Positions 1 to 13,073 of a DNA stretch of 59,077 nt are shown here, in pieces (within the stretch, counting starts at the first letter, position 1; the number at the start of each line of letters is the position of its first letter). A program made the position numbers and the translations under genes. This DNA comes from Variovorax soli NBRC 106424 (lineage in GTDB: Bacteria; Pseudomonadota; Gammaproteobacteria; Burkholderiales; Burkholderiaceae_C): NCBI RefSeq assembly GCF_001591385.1, contig NZ_BCUU01000024.1, positions 1 to 59,077 on the forward strand. Reading direction: 5' to 3'. Under the pieces are notes generated by a model, which saw only the letters and a program-made list of their open reading frames with translations, was not told the origin of the DNA and ran no database searches.

Positions 1-339
1 GCGGCATCGCCCGCCGTGCCGGCTTCAGCTGCTGCGCCGACCGCGGCACCGGCCAGCCCTGCCACCGCATCCGCAACGCCCGATGCGAGCACGGCGGGCG
101 AGACCATCGTCTTCAACGCGAAGAGCGAGTCCTGGATCTCGGTGACCGAGGCGGGCGGCAAGCAGTTGCTCTACCGCGTCGTCCAGCCGGGCGAGACCGT
201 GGGCCTGAGCGGCAACCTGCCGCTGTCCGTGGTGGTCGGCCGCGCCGCCGGCGTGGATGTGCAGGTGCGCGGCAAGGCCTTCGACCTGGCGCCGTTCACC
301 CGCGGCGGCACCGTGGCACGCTTCGAGATCAAGCCATGA
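1..339 (+). CDS. rodZ: RodZ-like cytoskeletal protein, C-terminal part (5' end outside window)
   Basis: The reading frame is open from the first base, so the gene starts upstream of the window. The visible part begins with an Ala/Pro/Thr-rich linker (about 30 residues) and ends in a compact beta-rich domain of about 75 residues with motifs such as [13 protein letters not shown] and GETVGLSG. This matches the periplasmic DUF4115 domain of RodZ, which links MreB to the cell-wall elongation machinery. The N-terminal Cro-type HTH and the membrane helix are not in view. The stop codon overlaps the ispG start (ATGA), and rodZ-ispG-hisS is a standard order in Burkholderiales, which supports the call. 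Confidence 0.82.
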   Translation, partial: AASPAVPASAAAPTAAPASPATASATPDASTAGETIVFNAKSESWISVTEAGGKQLLYRVVQPGETVGLSGNLPLSVVVGRAAGVDVQVRGKAFDLAPFTRGGTVARFEIKP

Positions 340-1637
340 CCAAGACAACGCCTGAATCCGCCTGCCTGCCGATCGAGCCGGCCGCGCCGCGCCCGCGCCG
401 TTCGCGCCAGTCGCAGGTGGCGTGGGGTTCGCGCATCGTCACCGTGGGCGGCAATGCGCCGGTGCGCATCCAGTCCATGACCAACACCGACACGGTGGAT
501 GCCATCGGCACCGCCATCCAGGTGAAGGAACTGGCCGCCGCCGGCTCGGAGATGGTGCGCATCACCGTCAACACGCCCGAGGCCGCCGCGCAGGTGCCTT
601 ACATCCGCGAGCAGCTCGACCGCATGGGCGTGGACGTGCCGCTGATCGGCGACTTCCACTACAACGGCCATCGCCTGCTGACCGAGTTTCCCGATTGCGC
701 GCAGGCGCTGTCCAAGTACCGCATCAACCCCGGCAACGTGGGCAAGGGCGACAAGAAGGACAAGCAGTTCGGCCAGATGATCGAGGCCGCAATGCGCTGG
801 AACAAGCCGGTGCGCATTGGCGTGAACTGGGGCAGCCTCGACCAGGAACTGCTGGCCGGCCTGATGGACGAGAACAGCCGGCGCGCGCAGCCGTGGGATG
901 CCAAGCAGGTCATGTACGAGGCCCTGGTCAGCTCGGCCATCGGCTCGGCCCGGCTGGCCGAGTCCATGGGCATGAACGGCGACCAGATCGTGCTCAGCTG
1001 CAAGGTCAGCGGTGTGCAGGACCTCATTTCCGTCTATCGCGAGCTGGCGCGCCGCTGCGACTACGCGCTGCACCTGGGCCTGACCGAGGCGGGCATGGGC
1101 ACCAAGGGCACGGTGGCATCCGCCACCGCCTTGTCCATCCTGCTGCAGGAAGGCATCGGCGACACCATCCGCGTGTCGCTCACGCCGCAGCCGGGCGAGT
1201 CGCGCACGCAGGAGGTGGTGATTGCCTCCGAGATCCTGCAGGCCCTGGGCATGCGGGTGTTCGTGCCCAGCGTCACGGCCTGCCCGGGCTGCGGGCGCAC
1301 CACCAGCACCACCTTCCAGGAACTGGCCAAGCAGATCGACGACTACCTGCGCATGCAGATGCCGGTCTGGCGCCAGAAGTACCCGGGCGTGGAGACGATG
1401 AAGGTGGCCGTGATGGGCTGCATCGTCAACGGCCCCGGCGAGAGCAAGCATGCCGACATCGGCATCAGCCTGCCGGGCACCGGCGAGGCGCCCGCCGCGC
1501 CGGTGTTCATCGACGGCGAGAAGGCGCTCACCCTGCGCGGCGAGAACATCGCCAACGAATTCCATGCCCTGGTGGAACGCTACGTCGAGCAGCGTTTCGG
1601 CACCAGCAACAACAAGACGGTCGCGCAAACGGCCTGA
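336..1637 (+). CDS. ispG: 4-hydroxy-3-methylbut-2-en-1-yl diphosphate synthase (flavodoxin)
   Basis: This is the penultimate enzyme of the MEP isoprenoid pathway. It reductively dehydrates methylerythritol cyclodiphosphate to HMBPP using a [4Fe-4S] cluster. The 433-residue length is usual for the proteobacterial form. A TIM-barrel N-terminal part carries [10 protein letters not shown], and the cluster cysteines are visible at residues 316 and 319 (ACPGCGRTT) and 362 (GCIVNGPGE). The start is the ATG that overlaps the rodZ stop by 4 bases, so translation is probably coupled. hisS follows after 8 bases. Confidence 0.97.
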   Translation: MTKTTPESACLPIEPAAPRPRRSRQSQVAWGSRIVTVGGNAPVRIQSMTNTDTVDAIGTAIQVKELAAAGSEMVRITVNTPEAAAQVPYIREQLDRMGVDVPLIGDFHYNGHRLLTEFPDCAQALSKYRINPGNVGKGDKKDKQFGQMIEAAMRWNKPVRIGVNWGSLDQELLAGLMDENSRRAQPWDAKQVMYEALVSSAIGSARLAESMGMNGDQIVLSCKVSGVQDLISVYRELARRCDYALHLGLTEAGMGTKGTVASATALSILLQEGIGDTIRVSLTPQPGESRTQEVVIASEILQALGMRVFVPSVTACPGCGRTTSTTFQELAKQIDDYLRMQMPVWRQKYPGVETMKVAVMGCIVNGPGESKHADIGISLPGTGEAPAAPVFIDGEKALTLRGENIANEFHALVERYVEQRFGTSNNKTVAQTA

Positions 1638-1645
1638 CCCAGAGA

Positions 1646-3016
1646 ATGTCCCAGAACCAAGCTCCGGGCGCACAGGCGCCCGTTTTTCCTTCTTCCAAGC
1701 CGGCCAAGGTCGAGAAGCTCACCGGCGTGAAAGGCATGAACGACCTGCTGCCGCCAGAGTCGGCGCGCTGGGAGTGGCTCGAAGCCACGGTGCGCGAGCA
1801 GATGGCGCGCTTCGCCTTCCGCGACATTCGCACGCCCATCCTGGAGCACACGGCGCTGTTCGTGCGCGGCATCGGCGAGGTGACCGACATCGTCGAGAAG
1901 GAGATGTATTCCTTCGAAGACCGCTCGGACAAGCACGGCCAGGCCGAGCACCTGACCATGCGCCCGGAGGGCACGGCCGCCGTGGCGCGCGCGGTGATCG
2001 AGAACAACCTGCTGTACGACGGCGGCAAGCGCCTGTTCTACATGGGCCCCATGTTCCGCCGCGAGAAGCCGCAGCGCGGGCGCTACCGCCAGTTCCACCA
2101 GGTGGGCGTTGAATCCCTGGGCTTTGCCGGCCCCGAGGCCGATGCCGAGGTGATCCTGCTGGCGGCATCGCTGTGGAAGGCCATCGGCCTGACCGATGTG
2201 CGGCTGGAGCTCAACAGCCTGGGCCAGCCGCCCGAGCGCGCGCAGCACCGCGCCCAGCTCATCGCCCACTTCGAGCAGCACGCCGACAAGCTCGACGAAG
2301 AGGCGCGCCGCCGCCTGCACACCAACCCGCTGCGCATCCTGGACACCAAGAACCCGGCGATGCGCGAGGTGGTCGAGTCGGCCCCGCGCCTGCTGGACTT
2401 CCTCGGGCCCGAATCGCTGGCGCACTTCGAGGGCCTCAAGGCCATCCTCGACGCCAACGGCATCGCCTACACCATCAACCCGCGCCTGGTGCGCGGGCTG
2501 GATTACTACAACCTCACCGCCTTCGAGTTCGTGACCGACCGCCTGGGCTCGCAGGGCACGGTGTGCGGGGGCGGGCGCTACGACGACCTGTTCGTGCAGA
2601 TCGGTGGCAAGCCGACGCCGGCCGTGGGCTGGGCGCTGGGCGTGGAGCGGGTGCTCGAGCTGCTGAAGGAGCAGGGCGCGCAGGCCCCGCTGCCGGTGCC
2701 GCACGCCTATGCCGTGGTGCCCGACGCCGCGTCCATGCCGGTGGTGCTGCGCACCCTGCAGCAGCTGCGCGACGCCGGCGTGCGCGTGCAGATGCATGCC
2801 AGCACGGCCGACGGCCTGGGCAGCTTCAAGTCGCAGTTCAAGAAGGCCGATGCCAGCGGCGCGGCCTTTGCGCTGGTGTTCGGCTCGGACGAGCTGGCCC
2901 GCGGCGAAGTGGGCCTGAAGTCGCTGCGCGACGGCAAGGGCGAGCAGCGCGCGCATCCGCTGGCGGAACTTGCCGCACTGGCGGCCCACCTACAATCCTC
3001 GGCTCCCAAGGACTGA
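1646..3016 (+). CDS. hisS: Histidyl-tRNA synthetase
   Basis: This class II synthetase charges tRNA-His. The 456-residue protein has the N-terminal [12 protein letters not shown] segment, class II motif 2 around [17 protein letters not shown], the histidine-binding segments LVRGLDYYN and GGGRYDDL, and a C-terminal anticodon-binding domain. The open frame runs far upstream, but the ATG at 1646 lies just after ispG and gives the expected N-terminus (MSQNQ followed by a short extension typical of Burkholderiales). A catalytically degenerate paralogue, HisZ, is encoded about 7.5 kb downstream. Confidence 0.97.
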   Translation: MSQNQAPGAQAPVFPSSKPAKVEKLTGVKGMNDLLPPESARWEWLEATVREQMARFAFRDIRTPILEHTALFVRGIGEVTDIVEKEMYSFEDRSDKHGQAEHLTMRPEGTAAVARAVIENNLLYDGGKRLFYMGPMFRREKPQRGRYRQFHQVGVESLGFAGPEADAEVILLAASLWKAIGLTDVRLELNSLGQPPERAQHRAQLIAHFEQHADKLDEEARRRLHTNPLRILDTKNPAMREVVESAPRLLDFLGPESLAHFEGLKAILDANGIAYTINPRLVRGLDYYNLTAFEFVTDRLGSQGTVCGGGRYDDLFVQIGGKPTPAVGWALGVERVLELLKEQGAQAPLPVPHAYAVVPDAASMPVVLRTLQQLRDAGVRVQMHASTADGLGSFKSQFKKADASGAAFALVFGSDELARGEVGLKSLRDGKGEQRAHPLAELAALAAHLQSSAPKD

Positions 3017-3024
3017 TACACCGA

Positions 3025-3699
3025 ATGGCTACCCATCTCGATCTCGAAGAACAGGAACAGCTCGACCAGCTCAAGCATTTCTGGAACACCTACGGCACGT
3101 TGATCACCACGGTCGTGGTGGTGCTGGCCCTGGCCTTCGCCGGCTGGAACGGCTGGCAGTACTGGCAGCGCAACAAGGCGGCCGGTGCCGCGGCGCTCTA
3201 CGACGAATTGCAGCGCGGCGCCGAGGCCGGCGACATGACGCGCGTCGAGCGCGCCCTGGCCGACATGAAGGACAAGTTCGGCAGCACCGCGTACGCGCAG
3301 CAGGCCGGATTGCTCGCCGCCAAGGCGCTGCACGACAAGGGCAATGCCGAGGCATCCCGCGCGGCGCTGGCCTGGGTGGCCGACAAGGCCGTCGACCCCG
3401 GCTACCAGGCCATCGCACGGCTGCGCCTGGCGGGCGAGCTGATGGACGGCAAGTCCTACGACGAGGCGCTCAAGCAACTGGCCGCGCCGGTGCCCAAGGA
3501 ATTCGAGGCGCTGGTGGCCGACCGCAAGGGCGACATCTACCTGGCCCAGGGCAAGCGCGAGGAGGCCAAGGCGGCCTATCAGCAAGCCTGGAACGGCTTC
3601 GAGCTGGGATCCGACTACCGCCGCCTGGTGGAAATCAAGCTCAATGCCGTGGGCGTCGATCCGCAGTCGCTCAAGGCGCCCGTGGCTTCGGCCAAGTAA
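3025..3699 (+). CDS. YfgM-like tetratricopeptide protein, inner-membrane anchored
   Basis: The 224-residue protein starts with about 25 cytoplasmic residues (MATHLDLEEQEQL), then one membrane helix (about 30-48, rich in Val/Leu/Ala), then a periplasmic helical region with TPR-like helices. This is the architecture of YfgM (TPR_21, UPF0070), a protein associated with the SecYEG/PpiD periplasmic chaperone network. It sits between hisS and bamB exactly as yfgM does in many beta- and gammaproteobacteria. It starts 8 bases after the hisS stop, with bamB 30 bases further on. Confidence 0.9.
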   Translation: MATHLDLEEQEQLDQLKHFWNTYGTLITTVVVVLALAFAGWNGWQYWQRNKAAGAAALYDELQRGAEAGDMTRVERALADMKDKFGSTAYAQQAGLLAAKALHDKGNAEASRAALAWVADKAVDPGYQAIARLRLAGELMDGKSYDEALKQLAAPVPKEFEALVADRKGDIYLAQGKREEAKAAYQQAWNGFELGSDYRRLVEIKLNAVGVDPQSLKAPVASAK

Positions 3700-3729
3700 T
3701 CAAGAAGAACGATCTCAGGGTCTCGCAAC

Positions 3730-4872
3730 ATGAATCTCCAGCGTTTCGTGCCGGCCAGCGTGCGCATCATGCGCGGCGTGGCCCTGGCCGCGTCGATCGT
3801 CGCCCTGGCGGCTTGCGGCAGCTCCAAGCCCAAGCCGGCCGAACTGCCGCCCAAGGCCGAAGTGCTGGGCGTGCGCCTGGCCTGGAGCATCCAGGCGGCG
3901 CCCGTCGGCTTTGCGCTGGTGGCCAATGTCTCGGGCGATGTGGTCACGGTGGCCGGCAGCAACGGCACCGTGGTCGCCATCGACGCGCGCAACGGCAAGG
4001 AGATGTGGCGCGCCAAGGTCGACACACCCATCCTGGCCGGCGTGGGCAGCGATGGCACGATCGCCGCCGTTGTCACCAACGAGAACGAACTGGTCGCGCT
4101 GCAGAACGGCAAGGTGCTGTGGAAGCAGAAGCTCACGGCCGAAACCTTCACGCCGCCGCTGGTGGCCGGCCGCCGCATCTTCGTGCAGACCGCCGACCGC
4201 ACCACCACCGCGTGGGACGGCCAGAGCGGTCGGCGCCTGTGGACCCAGACGCGCACCGGCGACAACCTGGTGCTCAAGCGCCCCGGCGTGATGCTGGCGG
4301 TTGGCGACACGCTGGTGGCCGGCGTGGGCGGGCGCCTGGTCGGCATGAACCCGGCCAACGGCTCGTCCCGCTGGGAGGCGCCCATCGCCTCGCCGCGCGG
4401 CACCAACGACGTCGAGCGCCTGGTGGACCTGACCGGCACGGTCAGCCGCCTCGACAACACGCTGTGTGCGCGTGCCTACATGGCCACCATCGGATGCGTG
4501 GACGCCAGCCGCGGCGTGCTGCTGTGGACCAAGACCGCCCAGGGCTCCGATGGCCTGAGCGGCGATGAGCGCGCGCTCTACGGCACCGAATCCAATGGCA
4601 TCGTCACGGCCTGGCGCCGCAGCGACGGAGAACGCCTGTGGAGCGTCGATGCCTACAAATACCGCAGCCTGACCGCGCCCCTGGCGGTGGGCCGCACGCT
4701 GATCCTGGGTGAAGGCACCGGGCAGGTGCTGTTCCTCAATCGTGAAGACGGCTCGGCGGTGAACCGCGTGTCGCCGGACGGCTCGGCCATCGCGGCCGAT
4801 CCGGTCCTGGCGGCCAACACCGTGGTGGTGGTCACCCGCAAGGGCGGGGTCTTCGGCTACCGCCCCGAGTGA
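3730..4872 (+). CDS. bamB: Outer membrane protein assembly factor BamB
   Basis: BamB is the beta-propeller lipoprotein of the BAM complex that inserts outer-membrane barrel proteins. The 380-residue product has a lipoprotein signal with lipobox LAAC and the lipidated Cys at residue 29. Repeated PQQ-like blades follow, each ending in motifs such as [23 protein letters not shown] and [11 protein letters not shown]. The neighbours yfgM-bamB-der are the conserved order. The start is the first ATG after yfgM. Confidence 0.95.
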   Translation: MNLQRFVPASVRIMRGVALAASIVALAACGSSKPKPAELPPKAEVLGVRLAWSIQAAPVGFALVANVSGDVVTVAGSNGTVVAIDARNGKEMWRAKVDTPILAGVGSDGTIAAVVTNENELVALQNGKVLWKQKLTAETFTPPLVAGRRIFVQTADRTTTAWDGQSGRRLWTQTRTGDNLVLKRPGVMLAVGDTLVAGVGGRLVGMNPANGSSRWEAPIASPRGTNDVERLVDLTGTVSRLDNTLCARAYMATIGCVDASRGVLLWTKTAQGSDGLSGDERALYGTESNGIVTAWRRSDGERLWSVDAYKYRSLTAPLAVGRTLILGEGTGQVLFLNREDGSAVNRVSPDGSAIAADPVLAANTVVVVTRKGGVFGYRPE

Positions 4873-4894
4873 GTCTTTGCTTGAAAGTTCGCGC

Positions 4895-6238
4895 ATGAAA
4901 CCGGTCATTGCACTGGTCGGTCGGCCCAATGTGGGCAAGTCGACGCTATTCAACCGCCTCACGCAGACGCGTGATGCGATCGTGGCCGACTTTGCCGGCC
5001 TCACGCGCGACCGCCACTACGGCAACGGCCGGGCCGGCAAGCACGAGTACATCGTCATCGATACCGGCGGCTTCGAGCCCGACGCGGGCAGCGGCATCTT
5101 CAAGGAGATGGCCAAGCAGACCCGCCAGGCCGTGGCCGAGGCGGACGTCGTGATCTTCGTGGTGGACGCACGCGACGGCATTTCCGCCCAGGACCACGAC
5201 ATTGCCAACGAACTGCGCCGGCTGGGCAAGCCCTGCCTGCTGGCGGCCAACAAGGCCGAGGGCATGAAGAGCAGCGCCAAGCTGGTCGACTTCTACGAAC
5301 TGGGCTTTGGCGAGGTGCATGCCGTGTCGGCCGCGCACGGGCAGGGCATCCGCGACCTGATCGACCTGGCGCTGGAGCCGCTCAATCTCCAGGAACCCGA
5401 GGAAGACGACGAGGAAGACGACGCCACCCGGCCGATCCGCCTGGCGGTGGCCGGCCGGCCCAACGTGGGCAAGTCGACCCTCATCAACACCTGGCTGGGC
5501 GAGGAGCGCCTGGTGGCCTTCGACCTGGCAGGCACCACGCGCGACGCGATCTCGGTGCCCTTCGAGCGCAACGGCCAGCGCTTCGAGTTGATCGACACCG
5601 CCGGCCTGCGCCGCAAGGGCAAGGTGTTCGAGGCCATCGAGAAATTCTCGGTGGTCAAGACGCTGCAGGCCATCGAGTCGGCCAACGTGGTGCTCCTGCT
5701 GCTGGACGCCACCCAGGGCGTGACCGACCAGGACGCCCACATCGCCGGCTACATCCTGGAAAGCGGGCGTGCGGTGGTGCTGGCCATCAACAAGTGGGAC
5801 GCGGTGGACAGCTACCAGCGCGAGCAGCTGCACCGCCAGATCGAGACCCGGCTGGCCTTCCTCAAGTTCGCCTCGCTGCATTTCATCTCGGCCACCAAGC
5901 GCCAGGGGCTGGGCCCGCTGTGGCAGTCCATCGCCCAGGCCCACAAGGGCGCCACGCGCAAGATGTCGACGCCAGTGCTGACCCGCGTGCTGCAGGAGGC
6001 CGTCCAGTTCCAGACGCCCAAGAAGAGCGGCATGTTCCGCCCCAAGATGCGCTATGCGCACCAGGGCGGCATGAACCCGCCCGTAATCGTGATCCACGGC
6101 AATTCGCTGGAGCACGTCACCGATGCTTACAAGCGCTTTCTCGAGGGGCGCTTCCGCAAGGAGTTCGACCTGGTCGGCACGCCCTTGCGGATCGAGTTCA
6201 AGACCTCGCACAATCCGTACGCTGACAAGGACGAGTAG
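4895..6238 (+). CDS. der: Ribosome-associated GTPase Der (EngA)
   Basis: Der is an essential tandem GTPase for 50S subunit assembly. Two G domains are visible, each with a P-loop GRPNVGKST (residues 9-17 and 187-195), joined by an acidic linker ([10 protein letters not shown]). A C-terminal KH-like domain follows. The 447-residue length is normal. The frame is open a little upstream from a TTG, but the ATG at 4895 gives the canonical MKPVIALVG start. Confidence 0.97.
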   Translation: MKPVIALVGRPNVGKSTLFNRLTQTRDAIVADFAGLTRDRHYGNGRAGKHEYIVIDTGGFEPDAGSGIFKEMAKQTRQAVAEADVVIFVVDARDGISAQDHDIANELRRLGKPCLLAANKAEGMKSSAKLVDFYELGFGEVHAVSAAHGQGIRDLIDLALEPLNLQEPEEDDEEDDATRPIRLAVAGRPNVGKSTLINTWLGEERLVAFDLAGTTRDAISVPFERNGQRFELIDTAGLRRKGKVFEAIEKFSVVKTLQAIESANVVLLLLDATQGVTDQDAHIAGYILESGRAVVLAINKWDAVDSYQREQLHRQIETRLAFLKFASLHFISATKRQGLGPLWQSIAQAHKGATRKMSTPVLTRVLQEAVQFQTPKKSGMFRPKMRYAHQGGMNPPVIVIHGNSLEHVTDAYKRFLEGRFRKEFDLVGTPLRIEFKTSHNPYADKDE

Positions 6239-6263
6239 GGCAGGGGCGCCTGCGAGCGCGCGG

Positions 6264-6302
6264 CGGGCGGAAGGTTCCGCAGCCCGAGTGCCTTTATTTT
6301 TC
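6264..6302 (+). terminator. Possible intrinsic terminator after der
   Basis: An imperfect stem (CGGGC...GGAA against TTCC...GCCCG with a 3-base bulge) ends at 6286 and is followed at 6291-6300 by a T-rich run (CCTTTATTTT). The bulge and the gap before the T-run make this a weak call. It would separate der from hfq. Confidence 0.3.
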
Positions 6303-6390
6303 CAAGGCCATTGGCTTGCCGTGCTGCGGTGCGGAAGCCGTGTGTTAAGGTTAGCTATCCAACAACAACCTCTTGAACACGGAGAATATC

Positions 6391-6636
6391 GTGAGCAACA
6401 AAGGGCAGCTTCTTCAAGACCCATTCCTGAACACCCTGCGCCGTGAGCACGTGCCGGTGTCGATCTATCTGGTCAACGGCATCAAGCTGCAAGGCCAGAT
6501 CGAGTCCTTCGACCAGTACGTCGTCCTCCTGCGCAACACGGTGACCCAGATGGTCTACAAGCACGCAATCTCCACCATCGTGCCGGGACGCGCGGTCAAC
6601 TTCTCGACCAACGAGAGCGACGACGCGGCCTCCTGA
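6391..6636 (+). CDS. hfq: RNA chaperone Hfq
   Basis: Hfq is a hexameric Sm-like protein that pairs small RNAs with mRNAs. The 81-residue product has the Sm1 motif ([15 protein letters not shown]), the Sm2 signature YKHAIST, and a short C-terminal tail. The start is a GTG with GGAG eight bases upstream. It yields the family N-terminus [14 protein letters not shown], whereas the further upstream TTG at 6373 would add six unconserved residues. hflX follows, as in the classic hfq-hflX-hflK-hflC cluster. Confidence 0.97.
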   Translation: MSNKGQLLQDPFLNTLRREHVPVSIYLVNGIKLQGQIESFDQYVVLLRNTVTQMVYKHAISTIVPGRAVNFSTNESDDAAS

Positions 6637-6696
6637 CCGGCACGGCGCGGCCCCCTCTGACCAGGGCGCCGCGTTTCCTGAACGGTCTTACTCCGC

Positions 6697-7869
6697 TTGT
6701 CTGAACACACCCCTCAACAACAAGAAGGCGCCGCAGTACTCGTCGGCGTCGATTTCGGTCTCCCTCATTTCGACAGCGAGCTCGAAGAACTCGGCTTGCT
6801 CGCCCAGACCGCCGGCCTCACGCCGGTGGAGCGCCTCACCTGCAAACGCAAGGCACCCGATGCCGCGTTGTTCGTGGGCAGCGGCAAGGCGGACGAAATA
6901 CGCGAACTGGCGCAGATGCATGGCGCCAGCGAAGTCATCTTCGACCAGGCCCTGAGCCCGGCCCAGCAGCGCAACCTCGAGCGGGCCATTGGGCTGGCCG
7001 TCTACGACCGCACCTTCCTCATCCTGGAGATCTTCGCCCAGCGCGCGCGAAGCCACGAGGGCAAGCTCCAGGTCGAACTGGCCCGCCTGCAGTACCTGAG
7101 CACGCGGCTGGTGCGCCGGTGGTCCCACCTGGAACGCCAGACCGGCGGCTTCGGCCTGCGCGGCGGCCCGGGCGAAAAGCAGATCGAACTGGACCGCCGG
7201 ATGATCGGCGAGGCCATCAAGCGCACCCGCGAGCGCCTGGCCAAGGTGCAGCGCCAGCGCGGCACGCAGCGCCGCCAGCGCGAGCGGCGCGGCGCCTTCA
7301 AGATCTCGCTGGTGGGCTACACCAACGCCGGCAAGTCCTCGCTCTTCAATGCCATGGTGAAAGCGCGGGCCTACGCGGCCGACCAGCTGTTCGCCACGCT
7401 GGACACCACCACCCGCCATCTCTACCTGGGCGAGGGCGCGGGGCAGGCCTCCATCTCCGACACCGTGGGTTTCATTCGCGAGCTGCCGCACGGGCTGGTC
7501 GATGCCTTCAAGGCCACGCTGCAGGAGGCGGTGGATGCCGACCTGCTGCTGCACGTGGTCGATGCCGCCAACCCCCACCATCCCGAGCAGATGGCCGAGG
7601 TGCAGAACGTGCTGGAGGAGATCGGTGCCGGCAGCATCCCGCAACTGCTGGTGTTCAACAAGCTCGACGCCATCGAGGCCCCGCAGCGGCCGCTGCGCCT
7701 GGCGGACACGGTGGAAGTCGACGGCACCCAGGTTGACCGCGTCTTCCTCAGCGCCCGCACCGGCGAAGGGCTGCCGGCGCTGCGCGAGGAGCTGGCGCGC
7801 CGCTCCGAGGCCAGCGTGCAGCAGATGTCCCTTGCGGACACTGCGCCTTTGCATGGGGCCGTGCATTGA
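6697..7869 (+). CDS. hflX: GTPase HflX
   Basis: HflX is a ribosome-splitting GTPase that rescues stalled ribosomes after stress. The 390-residue protein has the N-terminal HflX domain (FVGSGKADEI), a glycine-rich linker (GGFGLRGGPGEKQIE), and a G domain with P-loop GYTNAGKSS from about residue 207, the G3 segment DTVGF and NKLD. The start is the TTG at 6697. No ATG exists before the conserved AAVLVGVDFG segment, and the ribosome-binding site is weak. Confidence 0.95.
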   Translation: MSEHTPQQQEGAAVLVGVDFGLPHFDSELEELGLLAQTAGLTPVERLTCKRKAPDAALFVGSGKADEIRELAQMHGASEVIFDQALSPAQQRNLERAIGLAVYDRTFLILEIFAQRARSHEGKLQVELARLQYLSTRLVRRWSHLERQTGGFGLRGGPGEKQIELDRRMIGEAIKRTRERLAKVQRQRGTQRRQRERRGAFKISLVGYTNAGKSSLFNAMVKARAYAADQLFATLDTTTRHLYLGEGAGQASISDTVGFIRELPHGLVDAFKATLQEAVDADLLLHVVDAANPHHPEQMAEVQNVLEEIGAGSIPQLLVFNKLDAIEAPQRPLRLADTVEVDGTQVDRVFLSARTGEGLPALREELARRSEASVQQMSLADTAPLHGAVH

Positions 7870-7917
7870 TTGGCACAATCGGCGCCACTGAATTTCCATG
7901 AGAAGAAAAGAAAGCGA

Positions 7918-9291
7918 ATGATTGCTAAGCCACTGTGGAGTCGATTCCGCGGCATGTTCAATCTGAACGACGGCCGCTGGGGGCGCGGTGAGGATGGAGG
8001 ATCCGAAGGCGATCGTCCCAACGGCCAGCGTCCCGACGAGCCCTCGGGCCGCCCGCCCGCACCGCCGGAACGCCCCCGTGGCCAGGGCCCCAACCAGGGT
8101 CCGCCCGACCTGGACGAACTCTGGCGCGATTTCAACCGCAAGCTCGGTGGCCTGTTCGGCGGCCGGGGCGGCGGCCAGTCGCCCCTGGGCGGCAACGGCG
8201 GCAATGGCGGCAACGGCAGCTACAAGCCGGACATGAAGAACGCCGGCTTCGGCCTGGGCCTGGTGGCCGTGGTGGCCCTGCTGATCTGGCTGGGCACGGG
8301 CTTCTTCATCGTGCAGGAAGGCTCGCAGGCGGTCATCACCCAGTTCGGCCGCTACAAGTCGACCGTGGGCGCAGGCTTCAACTGGCGCCTGCCGTACCCG
8401 ATCCAGCGCCACGAGATGGTGGTGGTGACGCAGATCCGCTCGGCGGACGTGGGCCGCGACTCCATCGTGCGTTCCACCGGCCTGCGCGAGTCGGCCATGC
8501 TCACCGAGGACGAGAACATCGTCGAGATCAAGTTCGCCGTGCAATACCGCCTGAGCGATGCGCGTGCCTACCTGTACGAGAGCAAGGCCCCCGCCGAAGC
8601 CGTGATCCAGGTGGCCGAGACGGCCGTGCGCGAAGTGGTGGGCAAGATGAAGATGGACGCGGCGCTGGCCGAGGAGCGCGACCAGATCGCCCCGCGCGTG
8701 CGCACCCTCATGCAGACCATCCTCGACCGCTACAAGGTGGGCGTGGAAGTGGTGGGCATCAACCTGCAGCAGGGCGGCGTGCGTCCGCCCGAGCAGGTGC
8801 AGGCGGCCTTCGACGACGTGCTCAAGGCCGGCCAGGAGCGCGAGCGCGCCAAGAACGAGGCCCAGGCCTACGCCAACGACGTGGTGCCGCGCGCCACCGG
8901 TACCGCGTCGCGCCTGAAGGAAGAGTCCGAAGCCTACAAGGCCCGCATCGTGGCGCAGGCCCAGGGTGACGGCCAGCGCTTCGGCCAGGTGCTGGCCGAG
9001 TACCAGAAGGCGCCGCAGGTCACGCGCGACCGCATGTACGTGGACGCCATGCAGCAGATCTACAGCAACACCACCAAGGTGCTGGTCGATTCCAAGCAAG
9101 GCTCCAACCTGCTGTACCTGCCGCTGGACAAGCTGATGCAGATGACGGGCACCAACGCCAACGTGGGCGCGCCGGCCGATGCGCCCCCGGCCAGCGTGGC
9201 CGGTGCCACGCCGCCCCAGAGCTCCCTGGTGGCGCCGGGCGGCGACCCGCGCGCCCGCGACGGCCGCTCGCGCGACCGGGACGTGCGTTGA
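7918..9291 (+). CDS. hflK: HflK subunit of the FtsH-modulating HflKC complex
   Basis: HflK is an SPFH/prohibitin-family membrane protein which with HflC forms a cage around FtsH and tunes its proteolysis. It has a Gly/Pro/Asn-rich cytoplasmic N-terminus, one membrane helix (about residues 111-129), an SPFH domain, and a coiled-coil tail rich in Ala/Glu/Arg. The start is uncertain. ATG 7918 gives 457 residues, while ATG 7954 gives the common N-terminus MFNLNDGRWGRGEDGG. hflC follows after 33 bases. Confidence 0.94.
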   Translation: MIAKPLWSRFRGMFNLNDGRWGRGEDGGSEGDRPNGQRPDEPSGRPPAPPERPRGQGPNQGPPDLDELWRDFNRKLGGLFGGRGGGQSPLGGNGGNGGNGSYKPDMKNAGFGLGLVAVVALLIWLGTGFFIVQEGSQAVITQFGRYKSTVGAGFNWRLPYPIQRHEMVVVTQIRSADVGRDSIVRSTGLRESAMLTEDENIVEIKFAVQYRLSDARAYLYESKAPAEAVIQVAETAVREVVGKMKMDAALAEERDQIAPRVRTLMQTILDRYKVGVEVVGINLQQGGVRPPEQVQAAFDDVLKAGQERERAKNEAQAYANDVVPRATGTASRLKEESEAYKARIVAQAQGDGQRFGQVLAEYQKAPQVTRDRMYVDAMQQIYSNTTKVLVDSKQGSNLLYLPLDKLMQMTGTNANVGAPADAPPASVAGATPPQSSLVAPGGDPRARDGRSRDRDVR

Positions 9292-9324
9292 AGGCCCGCA
9301 GCACCAGAAGAAGAAAAGCCTGAC

Positions 9325-10221
9325 ATGAACAGAATCGGATTCATTGCCACCTCCTTCCTCATCGCGCTGGTCGTGCTGAGCTCGACCCTCTTCGTGGTCG
9401 ACCAGCGCCAGTTCGGCGTGGTCTACGCCCTGGGCCAGATCAAGGAAGTCATCACCGAGCCCGGCCTCAACTGGAAGCTGCCGCCGCCGTTCCAGAATGT
9501 GTCGTACATCGACAAGCGCCTGCTCACCCTGGCCAGCGTGGACCCCGAGCCCATGCTCACTGCCGAGAAGCAGCGCGTGGTCATCGACTGGTACGTGCGC
9601 TGGCGCATCACCGATCCGCAGGCCTACATCCGCAACGTCGGCCTGGACGAGAACGCGGGCGCCAACCAGCTCAACCGGGTGATGCGCAACGCCTTCCAGG
9701 AGAACATCAACAAGCGCACCGTGCGCGACCTGATCTCGGTGCGCCGCGAGGCCCTGATGGCCGACGTGCAGCGCGAGGTGCTGGAAGTGGTCAAGGGCAG
9801 CAAGCCCTGGGGCATCGACGTGGTGGACGTGCGCATCACCCGCGTGGACTATGTCGAGGCCATCACCGAATCGGTCTACCGCCGCATGGAGGCCGAGCGC
9901 AAGCGCGTGGCCAACGAGCTGCGCTCCACCGGCATTGCCGAAGGCGAGAAGATCCGCGCGGACGCCGACCGCCAGCGCGAGGTGATCGTGGCCAACGCCT
10001 ATCGCGATGCGCAGGCCATCAAGGGCCAGGGCGACGCCCAGGCTGCCGGCATCTATGCCGAGGCCTTCGGCCGCGACCCGCAGTTCGCGCAGTTCTATCG
10101 CAGCCTCGAGGCCTACAAGCAGAGCTTCAACAAGAAGGGCGACGTGATGGTGCTCGACCCGTCGGGCAGCGATTTCTTCCGCGCCATGCAGGGCCCGGGT
10201 GCGGCTGCGCCGCGTCGCTGA
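9325..10221 (+). CDS. hflC: HflC subunit of the FtsH-modulating HflKC complex
   Basis: The 298-residue SPFH protein has an N-terminal membrane helix (FIATSFLIALVVLSSTLFVV), the VDQRQFGVVYALG segment that opens SPFH domains, and a helical arm (MEAERKRVANELRSTG, EGEKIRADADRQRE) leading to a short tail. It partners the HflK encoded just upstream. Length and motifs are normal. Confidence 0.95.
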   Translation: MNRIGFIATSFLIALVVLSSTLFVVDQRQFGVVYALGQIKEVITEPGLNWKLPPPFQNVSYIDKRLLTLASVDPEPMLTAEKQRVVIDWYVRWRITDPQAYIRNVGLDENAGANQLNRVMRNAFQENINKRTVRDLISVRREALMADVQREVLEVVKGSKPWGIDVVDVRITRVDYVEAITESVYRRMEAERKRVANELRSTGIAEGEKIRADADRQREVIVANAYRDAQAIKGQGDAQAAGIYAEAFGRDPQFAQFYRSLEAYKQSFNKKGDVMVLDPSGSDFFRAMQGPGAAAPRR

Positions 10222-10263
10222 CCCGGGCGGCCGGGGCCATCGCAGACCAGCGGCGGGCGGGGC

Positions 10264-10452
10264 GTGAGCAGCGAAGTCTTCTGGAGCGCGCTCGCGCTGG
10301 TCCTGGTCATCGAAGGGCTCCTGCCCTTCCTGTCGCCCGGCCGCTGGCGCCGCGGCTTTTCGCAGCTGCTGCAGTTGCGCGACGGGCAGCTGCGCTTCTT
10401 CGGCCTCTGCAGCATCGCCCTTGGATTGCTCCTTCTTTGGCTCGTTGGGTGA
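10264..10452 (+). CDS. DUF2065 (YjeT-like) small membrane protein
   Basis: The 62-residue protein consists of two hydrophobic helices (about residues 5-20 and 46-61) with a basic loop that carries LPFLSPGRWRR between them. This is the DUF2065 pattern, a family of unknown function that sits after hflC and before hisZ or purA in many proteobacteria. The start is a GTG at 10264. Confidence 0.85.
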   Translation: MSSEVFWSALALVLVIEGLLPFLSPGRWRRGFSQLLQLRDGQLRFFGLCSIALGLLLLWLVG

Positions 10453-10521
10453 GGTGCGTGTAACGGGGCCTGTAAAATCCCTGTTTTAACAGCCTGGGAC
10501 ATTCGTTCCTTCGCCCCTGAC

Positions 10522-13028
<2,507 letters not shown>

Positions 13029-13073
13029 CTTTTCTCAAACTTCGCTCGCAACCACCACCGGAGCCCCACCAAC

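Noticed and set aside
6642..6680. GC-rich inverted sequence between hfq and hflX as a terminator
   Set aside because: Only a six-base stem CGGCGC / GCGCCG with a long loop and a run of three T; hfq and hflX are commonly co-transcribed.
6688..9099. An 803-codon minus-strand open frame opposite hflX and hflK
   Set aside because: HflX and HflK are unmistakable on the plus strand, and the antisense product has no recognisable motif.
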